Shown here: positions 1-7,555 of the stretch, piece after piece
Numbering within the stretch: the first letter of the stretch is position 1
How the letters are laid out: each line of letters starts with the position of its first letter
Source of the DNA: Faecalibacterium sp.
GTDB lineage: Bacteria > Bacillota > Clostridia > Oscillospirales > Ruminococcaceae
Length of the DNA: 38,916 bases
Direction of reading: 5' to 3'
Assembly: GCA_029264955.1 (NCBI GenBank)
Contig: JARHYC010000023.1
Span: 1-38,916 of the forward strand
Notes under the pieces: generated by a model
Seen by the model: only the letters and a program-made list of their open reading frames with translations
The model's database searches: none
Told to the model about the DNA's origin: nothing
Translations under genes and position numbers: made by a program

Positions 1-11
1 AAAACGGTACA

Positions 12-2024
12 TCAATACATCTTTGCACCAGCAGGGATATGCTCGTCCAGCTGAATCAGATTCAGGCCTTCCTGACCGTCCACTTCGTGGATAGCAGAAA
101 TCAACATACCACAGCTATCAATGCCCATCATCTTGCGAGGAGGCAGGTTAGTGATAGCAAGCAGAGTCTTGCCAACCAGATCTTCCGGCTCATAATAATC
201 ATGAATACCGCTTAAAATAACACGATCTACACCACTTCCATCGTCCAAAACGAACTTTAAGAGCTTCTTGGACTTCTTCACAGCCACGCATTCCTTGCAC
301 TTTACGGCACGGAAATCGGACTTCTGGAAGGTTTCAAAATCCACCATTTCTTCAAACAAAGGCTCAACCTTTACCTTGGAGAGATCAAAGGAAGCCTCTG
401 CATTTTTCGGAGCAACAATGGAAGAAGCAACGGCTGCCGATGTGCAATCTTCATTTTCGCAAACGGCTTCAGGAGCAGAATCGCTTACACCATTTTTCTT
501 TTTTACATCATCCAAGGGTTTCATTGTGGGGAACAGCAGGACATCGCGGATGGATGCACTGTCGGTCAGCAGCATAACCAGACGATCAACGCCAAAGCCC
601 AGACCACCGGTGGGCGCCATACCGTACTCCAGAGCGTTAATGTAATCGTAATCGACCTGTGCTTTGCAGCCCGGTTCCTGTGCCTTACGCTCAGCAACCT
701 GACGCTCAAAGCGCTCACGCTGGTCGATAGGATCGTTCAGCTCACTGAAGGCGTTGCCGAACTCAGTAGCGTTGATGAAGTACTCAAAACGCTCGGTAAA
801 TTCAGGCTCGTCCGGCTTACGCTTTGCCAGGGGGCTAATTTCGACGGGATAATCATAAATAAAGGTGGGCTGAATCAGATTTTCTTCAACGAAAGCGTCG
901 AAGAACTCTGCCAGAATAGCACCCTTGGTAGCAACCTCAGGCAGATCCACATTATGTGCCTTTGCGCTGGCGATTGCATCAGCGTTGGTCTTCCAATCAT
1001 AGTAGTCAACGCCGGCATACTTCTTGACAGCTTCTACCATGGTCAGGCGCTCCCAGTGACCCAGATCGATTTCCTTGCCCTGGTAAGGAATCACCAAGCT
1101 GCCGCAGACCTTCTGAGCGACGCGCTTCATCATCTCTTCGACCAGATCCATCATGCCGTGGAAATCGGTAAATGCCTGGTACAGCTCGATGCTGGTAAAC
1201 TCCGGGTTATGCTTGGGGTCCATACCTTCGTTACGGAAAATACGGCCAACCTCGTACACACGATCCATGCCGCCAACGATCAGACGCTTCAGATACAGCT
1301 CGGTCTCGATACGCAGGACCATATCCATATCCAGCGTGTTGTGATGGGTCAGGAAGGGGCGTGCACTTGCGCCGATTTCAAAGGGGGTCAGGATGGGAGT
1401 ATCCACTTCCAAAAAGCCCTTCTCATCCAAATATGCACGAATCTCCTTCATGATCTGGCTGCGCTTGACGAAGGTATTCTTGACCTCCGGGTTTGCAATC
1501 AGGTCAACATAGCGCTGACGATAACGCATCTCGGTATCGGTCAAGCCATGGAACTTTTCGGGCAGAGGACGCAGGCTCTTAGCCAGCAGGGTGACAGAAG
1601 TTGCACGCACGCTCAGCTCACCAGCCTTGGTACGGTAAACTTCGCCTTCCACGCCGATCACGTCGCCCATATCCAGCTTCTTGAAAGCTGCATACGGCTC
1701 ATCGCCCAGCAGATCCCGGCGAACAAACAGCTGTAAATCGCCCTGTGCATCGCGCAGGTGTGCAAAGCTTGCCTTGCCCATTACGCGTTTGGACATCATG
1801 CGGCCAGCAACACGGACGATCTTTCCGCTTTCGCCTTCTGCCTCCAGATCTGCAAATTCTTTTTTCAGATCTTCAGAGAATGCGTTCTGATCAAACTTAG
1901 TAATGGTGTAGGGGTCATTGCCTGCGTCACGCAAATCGGCCAGCTTCTGACGGCGAACCTTCACCTGTTCGCTCTCGCTCAAGCTGTTCTGTGCAGGCTT
2001 TGCCTTGTTCTGGTTCTGCTCCAT
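12..2024 (-). CDS. lysS: Lysyl-tRNA synthetase, class II, with C-terminal tRNA-binding domain
   Basis: Charges tRNA-Lys with lysine in the cytosol. The 670-residue product has an N-terminal anticodon-binding OB fold (about residues 55-160), then the class II core: motif 2 region RIFRNEGMDPKHNPEF and motif 3 GLGFGVDRL, followed by the LLFPTMKP segment usual for LysRS. After a low-complexity linker comes an extra domain of about 105 residues (KLLKFVLDDG, VILSGI, MMGIDSCGM) of the EMAPII/Trbp111 tRNA-binding type. Ordinary bacterial LysRS is about 490-500 residues and lacks it. The start at 2024 is chosen because AAGGAGG lies just upstream; an in-frame ATG at 2096 would lie inside the greA terminator. 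It follows greA on the same strand. Identity is secure. Confidence 0.96.
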   Translation of the reverse strand: MEQNQNKAKPAQNSLSESEQVKVRRQKLADLRDAGNDPYTITKFDQNAFSEDLKKEFADLEAEGESGKIVRVAGRMMSKRVMGKASFAHLRDAQGDLQLFVRRDLLGDEPYAAFKKLDMGDVIGVEGEVYRTKAGELSVRATSVTLLAKSLRPLPEKFHGLTDTEMRYRQRYVDLIANPEVKNTFVKRSQIMKEIRAYLDEKGFLEVDTPILTPFEIGASARPFLTHHNTLDMDMVLRIETELYLKRLIVGGMDRVYEVGRIFRNEGMDPKHNPEFTSIELYQAFTDFHGMMDLVEEMMKRVAQKVCGSLVIPYQGKEIDLGHWERLTMVEAVKKYAGVDYYDWKTNADAIASAKAHNVDLPEVATKGAILAEFFDAFVEENLIQPTFIYDYPVEISPLAKRKPDEPEFTERFEYFINATEFGNAFSELNDPIDQRERFERQVAERKAQEPGCKAQVDYDYINALEYGMAPTGGLGFGVDRLVMLLTDSASIRDVLLFPTMKPLDDVKKKNGVSDSAPEAVCENEDCTSAAVASSIVAPKNAEASFDLSKVKVEPLFEEMVDFETFQKSDFRAVKCKECVAVKKSKKLLKFVLDDGSGVDRVILSGIHDYYEPEDLVGKTLLAITNLPPRKMMGIDSCGMLISAIHEVDGQEGLNLIQLDEHIPAGAKMY

Positions 2025-2062
2025 GTTTTGTACCTCCTTGGTTTGCCCTGCATGGGGGCTAT

Positions 2063-2099
2063 AAAAAAACAGGTGCCGCGATTTTGGTTCGGGCACCTG
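2063..2099 (-). terminator. Intrinsic terminator between greA and lysS
   Basis: On the minus strand CAGGTGCC (2092-2099) pairs with GGCACCTG (2070-2077) and is followed by seven T. It ends greA, but only about 38 nt separate it from the lysS start, too little for an obvious promoter. lysS may therefore depend on readthrough. Confidence 0.85.
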
Positions 2100-2107
2100 C
2101 TGCGCAC

Positions 2108-2587
2108 TTACTTGCTGTGCTCGATCTTCAGCACTTTGTAAACAACGACGGCACCATTGGGCAGGGTTGCCTCGGCTGCATCGCCAACAGCCTTACCCAT
2201 CAGAGCTGCGCCCACGGGGCTTTCGTCACTGATCTTGTTTTCGAAGGGATCAGCTTCGGTTCGGCCAACGATATCATAGGTTTCCATATCGCCATCCTCA
2301 TCCTGGATGGTCACACGGGTGCCTACAGCCACATTATCCATGCTCAGCTCAGTTTCATCGATCACACGCACATTTTTCAGCATGGTCTCCAGCTCGCTGA
2401 TGCGGTTTTCCACCAAGCCCTGGGTGTTCTTTGCTTCATCATATTCGCTGTTCTCAGACAGGTCGCCATGACTGCGTGCTTCCTTAATTTCTTCTGCCAG
2501 CTCTTTACGACGGACAGTTTTCAGATACTCCAGTTCTTCCTGTACAGCCTTCAGGCCTGCAGCGGACATCACGATCTCTTTCGCCAT
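2108..2587 (-). CDS. greA: Transcription elongation factor GreA
   Basis: Binds the RNA polymerase secondary channel and stimulates cleavage of backtracked transcripts. The 159-residue product is full length for GreA: an N-terminal coiled coil (about residues 1-75) carrying the family segment ARSHGDLSENSEYDEAK, which includes the acidic tip residues, then the C-terminal FKBP-like domain with GTRVTI and ISDESPVGAALMGK. The ribosome binding site AAAGGAG lies at about 2600-2606. A consensus promoter lies upstream and an intrinsic terminator directly downstream, ahead of lysS. Identity is secure. Confidence 0.96.
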   Translation of the reverse strand: MAKEIVMSAAGLKAVQEELEYLKTVRRKELAEEIKEARSHGDLSENSEYDEAKNTQGLVENRISELETMLKNVRVIDETELSMDNVAVGTRVTIQDEDGDMETYDIVGRTEADPFENKISDESPVGAALMGKAVGDAAEATLPNGAVVVYKVLKIEHSK

Positions 2588-2643
2588 TATGCAAAAATCT
2601 CCTTTTTGAAAAGATTCTATTACGTCTTATAGCAGACTTATAC

Positions 2644-2672
2644 ATTATAGTCATGAAAAGTCATTCTGTCAA
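2644..2672 (-). promoter_or_regulatory. Consensus housekeeping promoter of greA(-lysS)
   Basis: Minus strand: TTGACA (2667-2672), a 17-nt spacer, TATAAT (2644-2649). Both hexamers match the sigma-A consensus exactly, and the start of transcription would fall about 45 nt before greA. Confidence 0.9.
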
Positions 2673-2722
2673 TGAAAAAACCGGTGCTGCGCCAAATCTT
2701 TTTCCTTTCGCCCTCACTTCCA

Positions 2723-2760
2723 CAAAAATGCCCCGCCGGCAGAGGGAATGCCGACAGGGC
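2723..2760 (-). terminator. Intrinsic terminator after the EF-G-like gene
   Basis: Minus strand: GCCCTGTCGGC (2750-2760) pairs with GCCGGCGGGGC (2730-2740), an 11-bp stem with two G-U pairs, followed by ATTTTT. Confidence 0.8.
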
Positions 2761-2790
2761 CGAAAATATACCTATTTATAATAGAGAAAA

Positions 2791-4872
2791 TCAGTCTTCG
2801 CTTTCCTCATTCAAATTGCCATGACGTTTTGCCTCATCCACAATGGTAGGAACCAGATTCGAGGGTACAATTTCATAGCGAGTAAACTCGGTTTCAAACC
2901 AGCCGCGCCCCTGCGTCATCTGGCGAACAAAGGTCGTAAAGTCCTGCAACTCTGCCAGAGGCACTTCCGCAATGACAGTCTGCAAGCCATCCTCATCCGA
3001 CTCAATGCCCAAAACACGACCACGACGCTTGGTCACATCGCCCATAATATCGCCCGTATTCTCATTCGGCACATGAGCCTTCAGCGTGTGGATCGGCTCC
3101 AGCAGTACCGGACCAGCCTCCGGTAGAGCTGCCTTATATGCTAGCTTTGCTGCCATGATAAATGCCATTTCCGAGCTATCTACCGGGTGGTAGCTGCCAT
3201 CCAGCAGCGTAGCCTTCATGCCAACGACCGGATAGCCTGCCAGCACGCCCTTTTCGGCTGCCATACGGATACCCTTTTCGACTGCCGGGAAGAAATTTTT
3301 AGGCACACTGCCGCCGAACACCTTTTCCTCAAAGAGGATATCATCGCCCTCGCAAGGCTCAAAGTTCATGATGACATCGCCGAACTGACCATGACCGCCA
3401 GTCTGTTTCTTATGACGTCCCTGCTTCTGGCAAGGCTTACGGATGGACTCACGATAGGCGATACGCGGCACTTCCAGACTGATTTCCACGCCAAACTTAT
3501 TCTTCAGCTTGGACAATACCACATCCAGATGCTGCTCACCCAAACCGCCGATAATCTGCTGTTTGGTTTCTTTATCCGTTGCATAAGACAAAGTTGGGTC
3601 TTCTTCCATCAGGCGAGCCAATGCACCGCCAACCTTGCCTTCGTCGCCCTTCTTGTTCACCACGATGGCGCGGAACATACTGGGCTTGGGGAAATCTGCC
3701 TTAGGCAGGCAAACCACACGGGAAGCACTGCACAAAGTATCGCCGGTACGGGCAGTACTCAACTTTGCCACTGCGCCGATATCACCCGCGCCGATTTCGT
3801 CCACTTCGGTCTGCTTCTTGCCACAGATCGACAGGGTCTTGCCGATTTTTTCGCTTTCGCCAGTGCGTGCATTGACCAGTGTCTGACCGGGTACCAGTTT
3901 GCCGCTCAAAACACGGAAGTAGCTTAGTTTACCCACAAACGGATCTGCGACGGTCTTGAATACATAAGCTGCGGTGGGGTCGCTTTCCTCACACTTGACT
4001 TCCACCAAATCGCCTTCGGGTGTTTCAGCCGTCACCACATCAAAGCTGGGGCTGGGCAGCAGCTTGCGCATATTGAACAGAAGCATATCCAATGCCTGCA
4101 TATTCACAGCGCTGCCGCACAGAATCGGAGTAATCTGACCGGTTTTAACGCCGTTGCGCATACCGGTTACAATCTCTTCGGTTGTGAAGGCTTCGCCGCC
4201 AAAGAATTTTTCCATCAGAGTATCATCGGTCTCTGCGATTGCTTCGCTCATAGCTTCGATCAAGCCCTGGAAGCGGTGACCGATATCAGGCAAATCCACC
4301 TGAATCTGCTCGCCGTTTTCATACTTGAATGCCTTCTGGCTAAACAGGTTAATGTAACATACGGTGCCGTCATCCAGTTTTGTGGGTACAACACAGGGAC
4401 ACACACTGGAGCCGAACTTGATCTTCATATCCTCCAGGATCTTGAAGTAGTCGGCATTTTCCAAGTCGGTCTTGGTGACAAACACCATCGTCGACTTTTG
4501 ATTCTTCCGTGCCAGATGGAATGCCTTTTCTGCCCCCACCGTAACGCCGCTGCGACCAGACACGCAAATCAGCACGCTGTCAGCCGCCATGATGCCCTCG
4601 TAATTACCGGCTTCGAAATCGAACAGGCCCGGCGCATCAATCAGATTGAACTTAATACCATCATATTCCACGGGGACTACGGAAGTGGACAGGCTTGCAC
4701 GCCGCTTTTCTTCCTCAGGGTCAAAATCTGAAACAGTGGTGCCGTCCTCAACACGGCCCATACGCTCCAAACTGCCTGCCTTGTACAGCAATGCCTCTGT
4801 CAGGGTTGTCTTACCACAACCCGCGTGGCCCGCAACCAAAATGTTACGGATCGTATTACTTGCGTATTTCAT
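2791..4872 (-). CDS. EF-G-like translational GTPase (paralogue type)
   Basis: A 693-residue translational GTPase of the elongation factor G family. G1 is GHAGCGKT (residues 15-22), G3 is DAPG (about 79-82), and G4 is TKTD (about 133-136) instead of the canonical NKMD. The switch I region reads RRASLS rather than the RGITI of housekeeping EF-G. Domains II-V follow over the usual length. These changes, and the absence of rpsL/rpsG neighbours, place it with the EF-G-like paralogues found beside a true fusA, not with the main translocase. Its ribosome site is weak (GAGGGA). Upstream is a 250-nt divergent region shared with the dCMP deaminase. Possible roles are ribosome recycling or a specialised translation state; the sequence does not say which. 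Confidence 0.85.
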   Translation of the reverse strand: MKYASNTIRNILVAGHAGCGKTTLTEALLYKAGSLERMGRVEDGTTVSDFDPEEEKRRASLSTSVVPVEYDGIKFNLIDAPGLFDFEAGNYEGIMAADSVLICVSGRSGVTVGAEKAFHLARKNQKSTMVFVTKTDLENADYFKILEDMKIKFGSSVCPCVVPTKLDDGTVCYINLFSQKAFKYENGEQIQVDLPDIGHRFQGLIEAMSEAIAETDDTLMEKFFGGEAFTTEEIVTGMRNGVKTGQITPILCGSAVNMQALDMLLFNMRKLLPSPSFDVVTAETPEGDLVEVKCEESDPTAAYVFKTVADPFVGKLSYFRVLSGKLVPGQTLVNARTGESEKIGKTLSICGKKQTEVDEIGAGDIGAVAKLSTARTGDTLCSASRVVCLPKADFPKPSMFRAIVVNKKGDEGKVGGALARLMEEDPTLSYATDKETKQQIIGGLGEQHLDVVLSKLKNKFGVEISLEVPRIAYRESIRKPCQKQGRHKKQTGGHGQFGDVIMNFEPCEGDDILFEEKVFGGSVPKNFFPAVEKGIRMAAEKGVLAGYPVVGMKATLLDGSYHPVDSSEMAFIMAAKLAYKAALPEAGPVLLEPIHTLKAHVPNENTGDIMGDVTKRRGRVLGIESDEDGLQTVIAEVPLAELQDFTTFVRQMTQGRGWFETEFTRYEIVPSNLVPTIVDEAKRHGNLNEESED

Positions 4873-4933
4873 CGGTAATTTCCCTCTTTCCGCCCGAACG
4901 GCTCTCCTCCGTTTTGTGGCATTTCATACAAAG

Positions 4934-4962
4934 ATAATACCACAATTAAACACAAAACTAAA
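4934..4962 (-). promoter_or_regulatory. Possible promoter of the EF-G-like gene
   Basis: Minus strand TATTAT (4934-4939) with a poor -35 (TTTAGT, 4957-4962) at 17 nt. The surrounding 4873-5121 is AT-rich and holds no other clear feature apart from the ribosome site of the divergent gene. Confidence 0.35.
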
Positions 4963-5121
4963 TACAATGTTCATTTTCCTTTTCACAAACTTTGTAATCC
5001 TGTTTTGTGCAGTTTGCGTTGTTCGAATTTTTTCACAGCATCCCCCTACCCTTTTTCACTCAATTCCATTATAATAAACCTTAATTATCCACATTTCCTT
5101 TACAGAGAAGGAGGAATTCTC

Positions 5122-5601
5122 TTGAAACGTCAGGACTATATCAACTGGGACGAATATTTTATGGGCATTGCACGCCTGACCGCCATGCGTTCCAAAGATC
5201 CCAACAGTCAGGTAGGCGCCTGCATCGTCAGCCCCGAAAATAAAATTCTTTCTTTGGGTTACAATGGTATGCCTATCGGTTGTAACGATGATGAAATGCC
5301 TTGGGGCCGTGAGGGTGCACCGCTGAAAACCAAGTATATGTACGTTTGCCATGCCGAGCTGAATGCGATTTTGAACAGCCCTCACAACAGCCTGCGCGGT
5401 TCCCGCATTTATGTCACGATGGCTCCCTGTAACGAATGCGCAAAGGCAATTATCCAGAGCGGTATTCGTGAGGTCGTGTATCTGGAAGACAAATACCCCA
5501 ACAGTGATGCCAGCCAGGCTACCCGCCTTCTGTTCAAAGCTTGCGGCATTAAGTGCACTCAGTATCAGCCCACTGGTCGGGATATTCATTTCACCCTTTG
5601 A
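5122..5601 (+). CDS. Deoxycytidylate (dCMP) deaminase family protein
   Basis: Zinc-dependent deaminase of the dCMP/ComEB type, converting dCMP to dUMP for dTTP synthesis. The 159-residue product carries H77-A-E79 (zinc ligand and catalytic Glu) and P102-C103-x-x-C106 (the other two zinc ligands). The start is the TTG at 5122, because GAAGGAGG ends 8 nt before it; no ATG in the frame is better placed. It is transcribed divergently from the EF-G-like gene and convergently with the beta-CASP gene, with a shared bidirectional terminator. A riboflavin-type or cytidine deaminase is less likely, given the length and the GYNGMP segment typical of dCMP deaminases. Confidence 0.88.
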   Translation: MKRQDYINWDEYFMGIARLTAMRSKDPNSQVGACIVSPENKILSLGYNGMPIGCNDDEMPWGREGAPLKTKYMYVCHAELNAILNSPHNSLRGSRIYVTMAPCNECAKAIIQSGIREVVYLEDKYPNSDASQATRLLFKACGIKCTQYQPTGRDIHFTL

Positions 5602-5610
5602 TTTTGCAGC

Positions 5611-5649
5611 AAAAAAAGCGCCAGCTTACGAAAAGCCGGCGCTTTTTTA
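5611..5649. terminator. Bidirectional terminator, dCMP deaminase / beta-CASP gene
   Basis: A 12-bp stem AAGCGCCAGCTT (5616-5627) with AAGCCGGCGCTT (5633-5644), one mismatch, flanked by an A run on one side and a T run on the other. It serves both converging genes. Confidence 0.85.
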
Positions 5650-5681
5650 TTTTGTTCGAAAGTGTGCTGCTTTCTATTGCA

Positions 5682-7283
5682 TCAACGGTCCCACTTATCG
5701 CACAAGGACTGAATCTGATCGGCAAAACGCGCTAGATCCTTATTGGTACCGCCCTGATTTCGATGGATGACCTCCATCAGGCGACGGCCTGCCTGTACCA
5801 GACGATGGTACACCGCCTGTGCACGGGTTGCATTGGAGTTCTCCTTCTTTCGAACAGGAATCTGGCTTCCTTTCTCCAGACATTCATTTACAGCAATATC
5901 CCAAACCGCCCCATTATAGGGTGCTGTCGCAGTGTATCCCTTTTCTGCCAAGAGATTGGCAAAGAAGTCCGTCACTTCATCCTCACCGTGAATCACAAAA
6001 ATTTGTTTGGGTTGTGCTTCCAACTCATCCACCCAACGCACCAAGCCCGCCTGATCTGCGTGGCCGGACATACCGCTCATTTGGGTAATGTGCGCGCACA
6101 CATCTATTTCTTCCCCAAAGAGCTTTACTGCCGGCACACCGTCCAACAGACGGCGACCCAACGAACCCGCAGCCTGATAGCCCACAAACAAAATTGTACA
6201 TTCCGGACGCCACAGATTATGCTTCAAATGGTGTCGAATACGACCGGCTTCGCACATACCGCTGGCCGAAATAATTACCTTGGGGGTGATATCTGTATTG
6301 ATCAAACGGGATTCTTCCACCGTAACGGCAAGGCGCAAGCCCGGCACTGCAACGGGGTTGATTCCCTGCTGCACCAGTTCCATGGCTTCTTCATCAAAGC
6401 ATTCGTACATATTCTCGGTGAACACCTTTGTTGCTTCGATTGCCATAGGGCTGTCCACATAAACGGGGAAGTTCCCGTGCCCATGCACCAGATTTTTCTC
6501 TTTGATTTCCCGCAGGAAATACAAGATTTCCTGGGTACGGCCCACAGCAAAGCTGGGAATTACCAGATTGCCGCCCCGATCAAAGGTGGTTTGCAGAATC
6601 TCTACCAGCTCCGCCACATAGTCGGGTCTTGCGTCATGCAAGCGATCCCCATAGGTGGATTCCATCACCACATAGTCGGCACCTTTTACATAATTGGGAT
6701 CTTTCAGGATCGGCTGATCCATGTTGCCAATATCTCCGGAAAAGACAATTTTCTCAGTTTGACCGTCCTCTGTGACCCAAATTTCAATGCTTGCTGAACC
6801 AAGCAGATGTCCCACATCGGTAAAGCGCACCTGAATATCCGGTGCCAACTCAATTTTCTTGTTATACGGCTGCGGCACAAACAGCTTCAACGCTTCTTCT
6901 GCGTCGTTCAGACCATAAATGGGTTCGATCTCTGGGCGACCGGCACGCTTGTTTTTGCGGTTCTGCCATTCCGCTTCGGATTCTTGAATGTGCGCAGAAT
7001 CCCGCAGCATGATTTCGCACAAATCCGTAGTTGCTGCCGTTGCATAAATAGGACCAGAGAAACCGTTTTTCACCAGCATTGGTACACAGCCGGTATGGTC
7101 AATGTGTGCGTGTGTCAGCAATACCATATCTACACTGCCTGCAGCAATGGGCAGCGGTGCGTTTTCGTAAACGTCCTTGCCTTGTTCCATACCACAATCA
7201 ATCAAAATACATTTGCCTGCTGCTGTAAGCAGGGTACAGCTTCCGGTTACTTCATGGGTGGCTCCCAAAAATGTCAGCTTCAT
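5682..7283 (-). CDS. Beta-CASP metallo-beta-lactamase fold hydrolase (RNase-like)
   Basis: A 533-residue metallo-beta-lactamase fold protein with the HxHxDH zinc motif HAHIDH at residues 58-63. It continues with the beta-CASP insert (GHLLGSA, FSGDIG, ESTYGDR, PSFAVGRTQE) and the C-terminal RMMBL segment (SGMSGHADQ, VIHGE), followed by a Lys/Arg-rich tail of about 70 residues. This architecture belongs to nucleases acting on RNA (RNase J/CPSF relatives, YmdB-unrelated), so RNA processing is the likely role, inferred from family alone. The start at 7283 has GAGGAGG upstream. It is transcribed divergently from typA. Confidence 0.88.
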   Translation of the reverse strand: MKLTFLGATHEVTGSCTLLTAAGKCILIDCGMEQGKDVYENAPLPIAAGSVDMVLLTHAHIDHTGCVPMLVKNGFSGPIYATAATTDLCEIMLRDSAHIQESEAEWQNRKNKRAGRPEIEPIYGLNDAEEALKLFVPQPYNKKIELAPDIQVRFTDVGHLLGSASIEIWVTEDGQTEKIVFSGDIGNMDQPILKDPNYVKGADYVVMESTYGDRLHDARPDYVAELVEILQTTFDRGGNLVIPSFAVGRTQEILYFLREIKEKNLVHGHGNFPVYVDSPMAIEATKVFTENMYECFDEEAMELVQQGINPVAVPGLRLAVTVEESRLINTDITPKVIISASGMCEAGRIRHHLKHNLWRPECTILFVGYQAAGSLGRRLLDGVPAVKLFGEEIDVCAHITQMSGMSGHADQAGLVRWVDELEAQPKQIFVIHGEDEVTDFFANLLAEKGYTATAPYNGAVWDIAVNECLEKGSQIPVRKKENSNATRAQAVYHRLVQAGRRLMEVIHRNQGGTNKDLARFADQIQSLCDKWDR

Positions 7284-7439
7284 GGACTTTGCCTCCTCAA
7301 AACGTATTCTTTTATGTGCAGATGTTTTATTCTTATGGATAGTATAATAATAGCACAATTCTGCCCTTGCAGAACATCACAATTTCACCCATTTCCTCCA
7401 TGCAAAACGCCGAAAGAACAGTTTTTCTTTTGGTCATTC

Positions 7440-7468
7440 TTGACAAGCCCCTTTTGTCGTCTTATACT
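7440..7468 (+). promoter_or_regulatory. Promoter of typA
   Basis: TTGACA (7440-7445), a 17-nt spacer, TATACT (7463-7468). The leader to typA is about 80 nt. Confidence 0.9.
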
Positions 7469-7555
7469 ATATAGGTTACCGAAGCATCGTTAAAAGTTGC
7501 TTCGGACCCCTGAAAGACGACAACCGAAACCAAGTAAGTGAAAGAGGTTTTTTCT

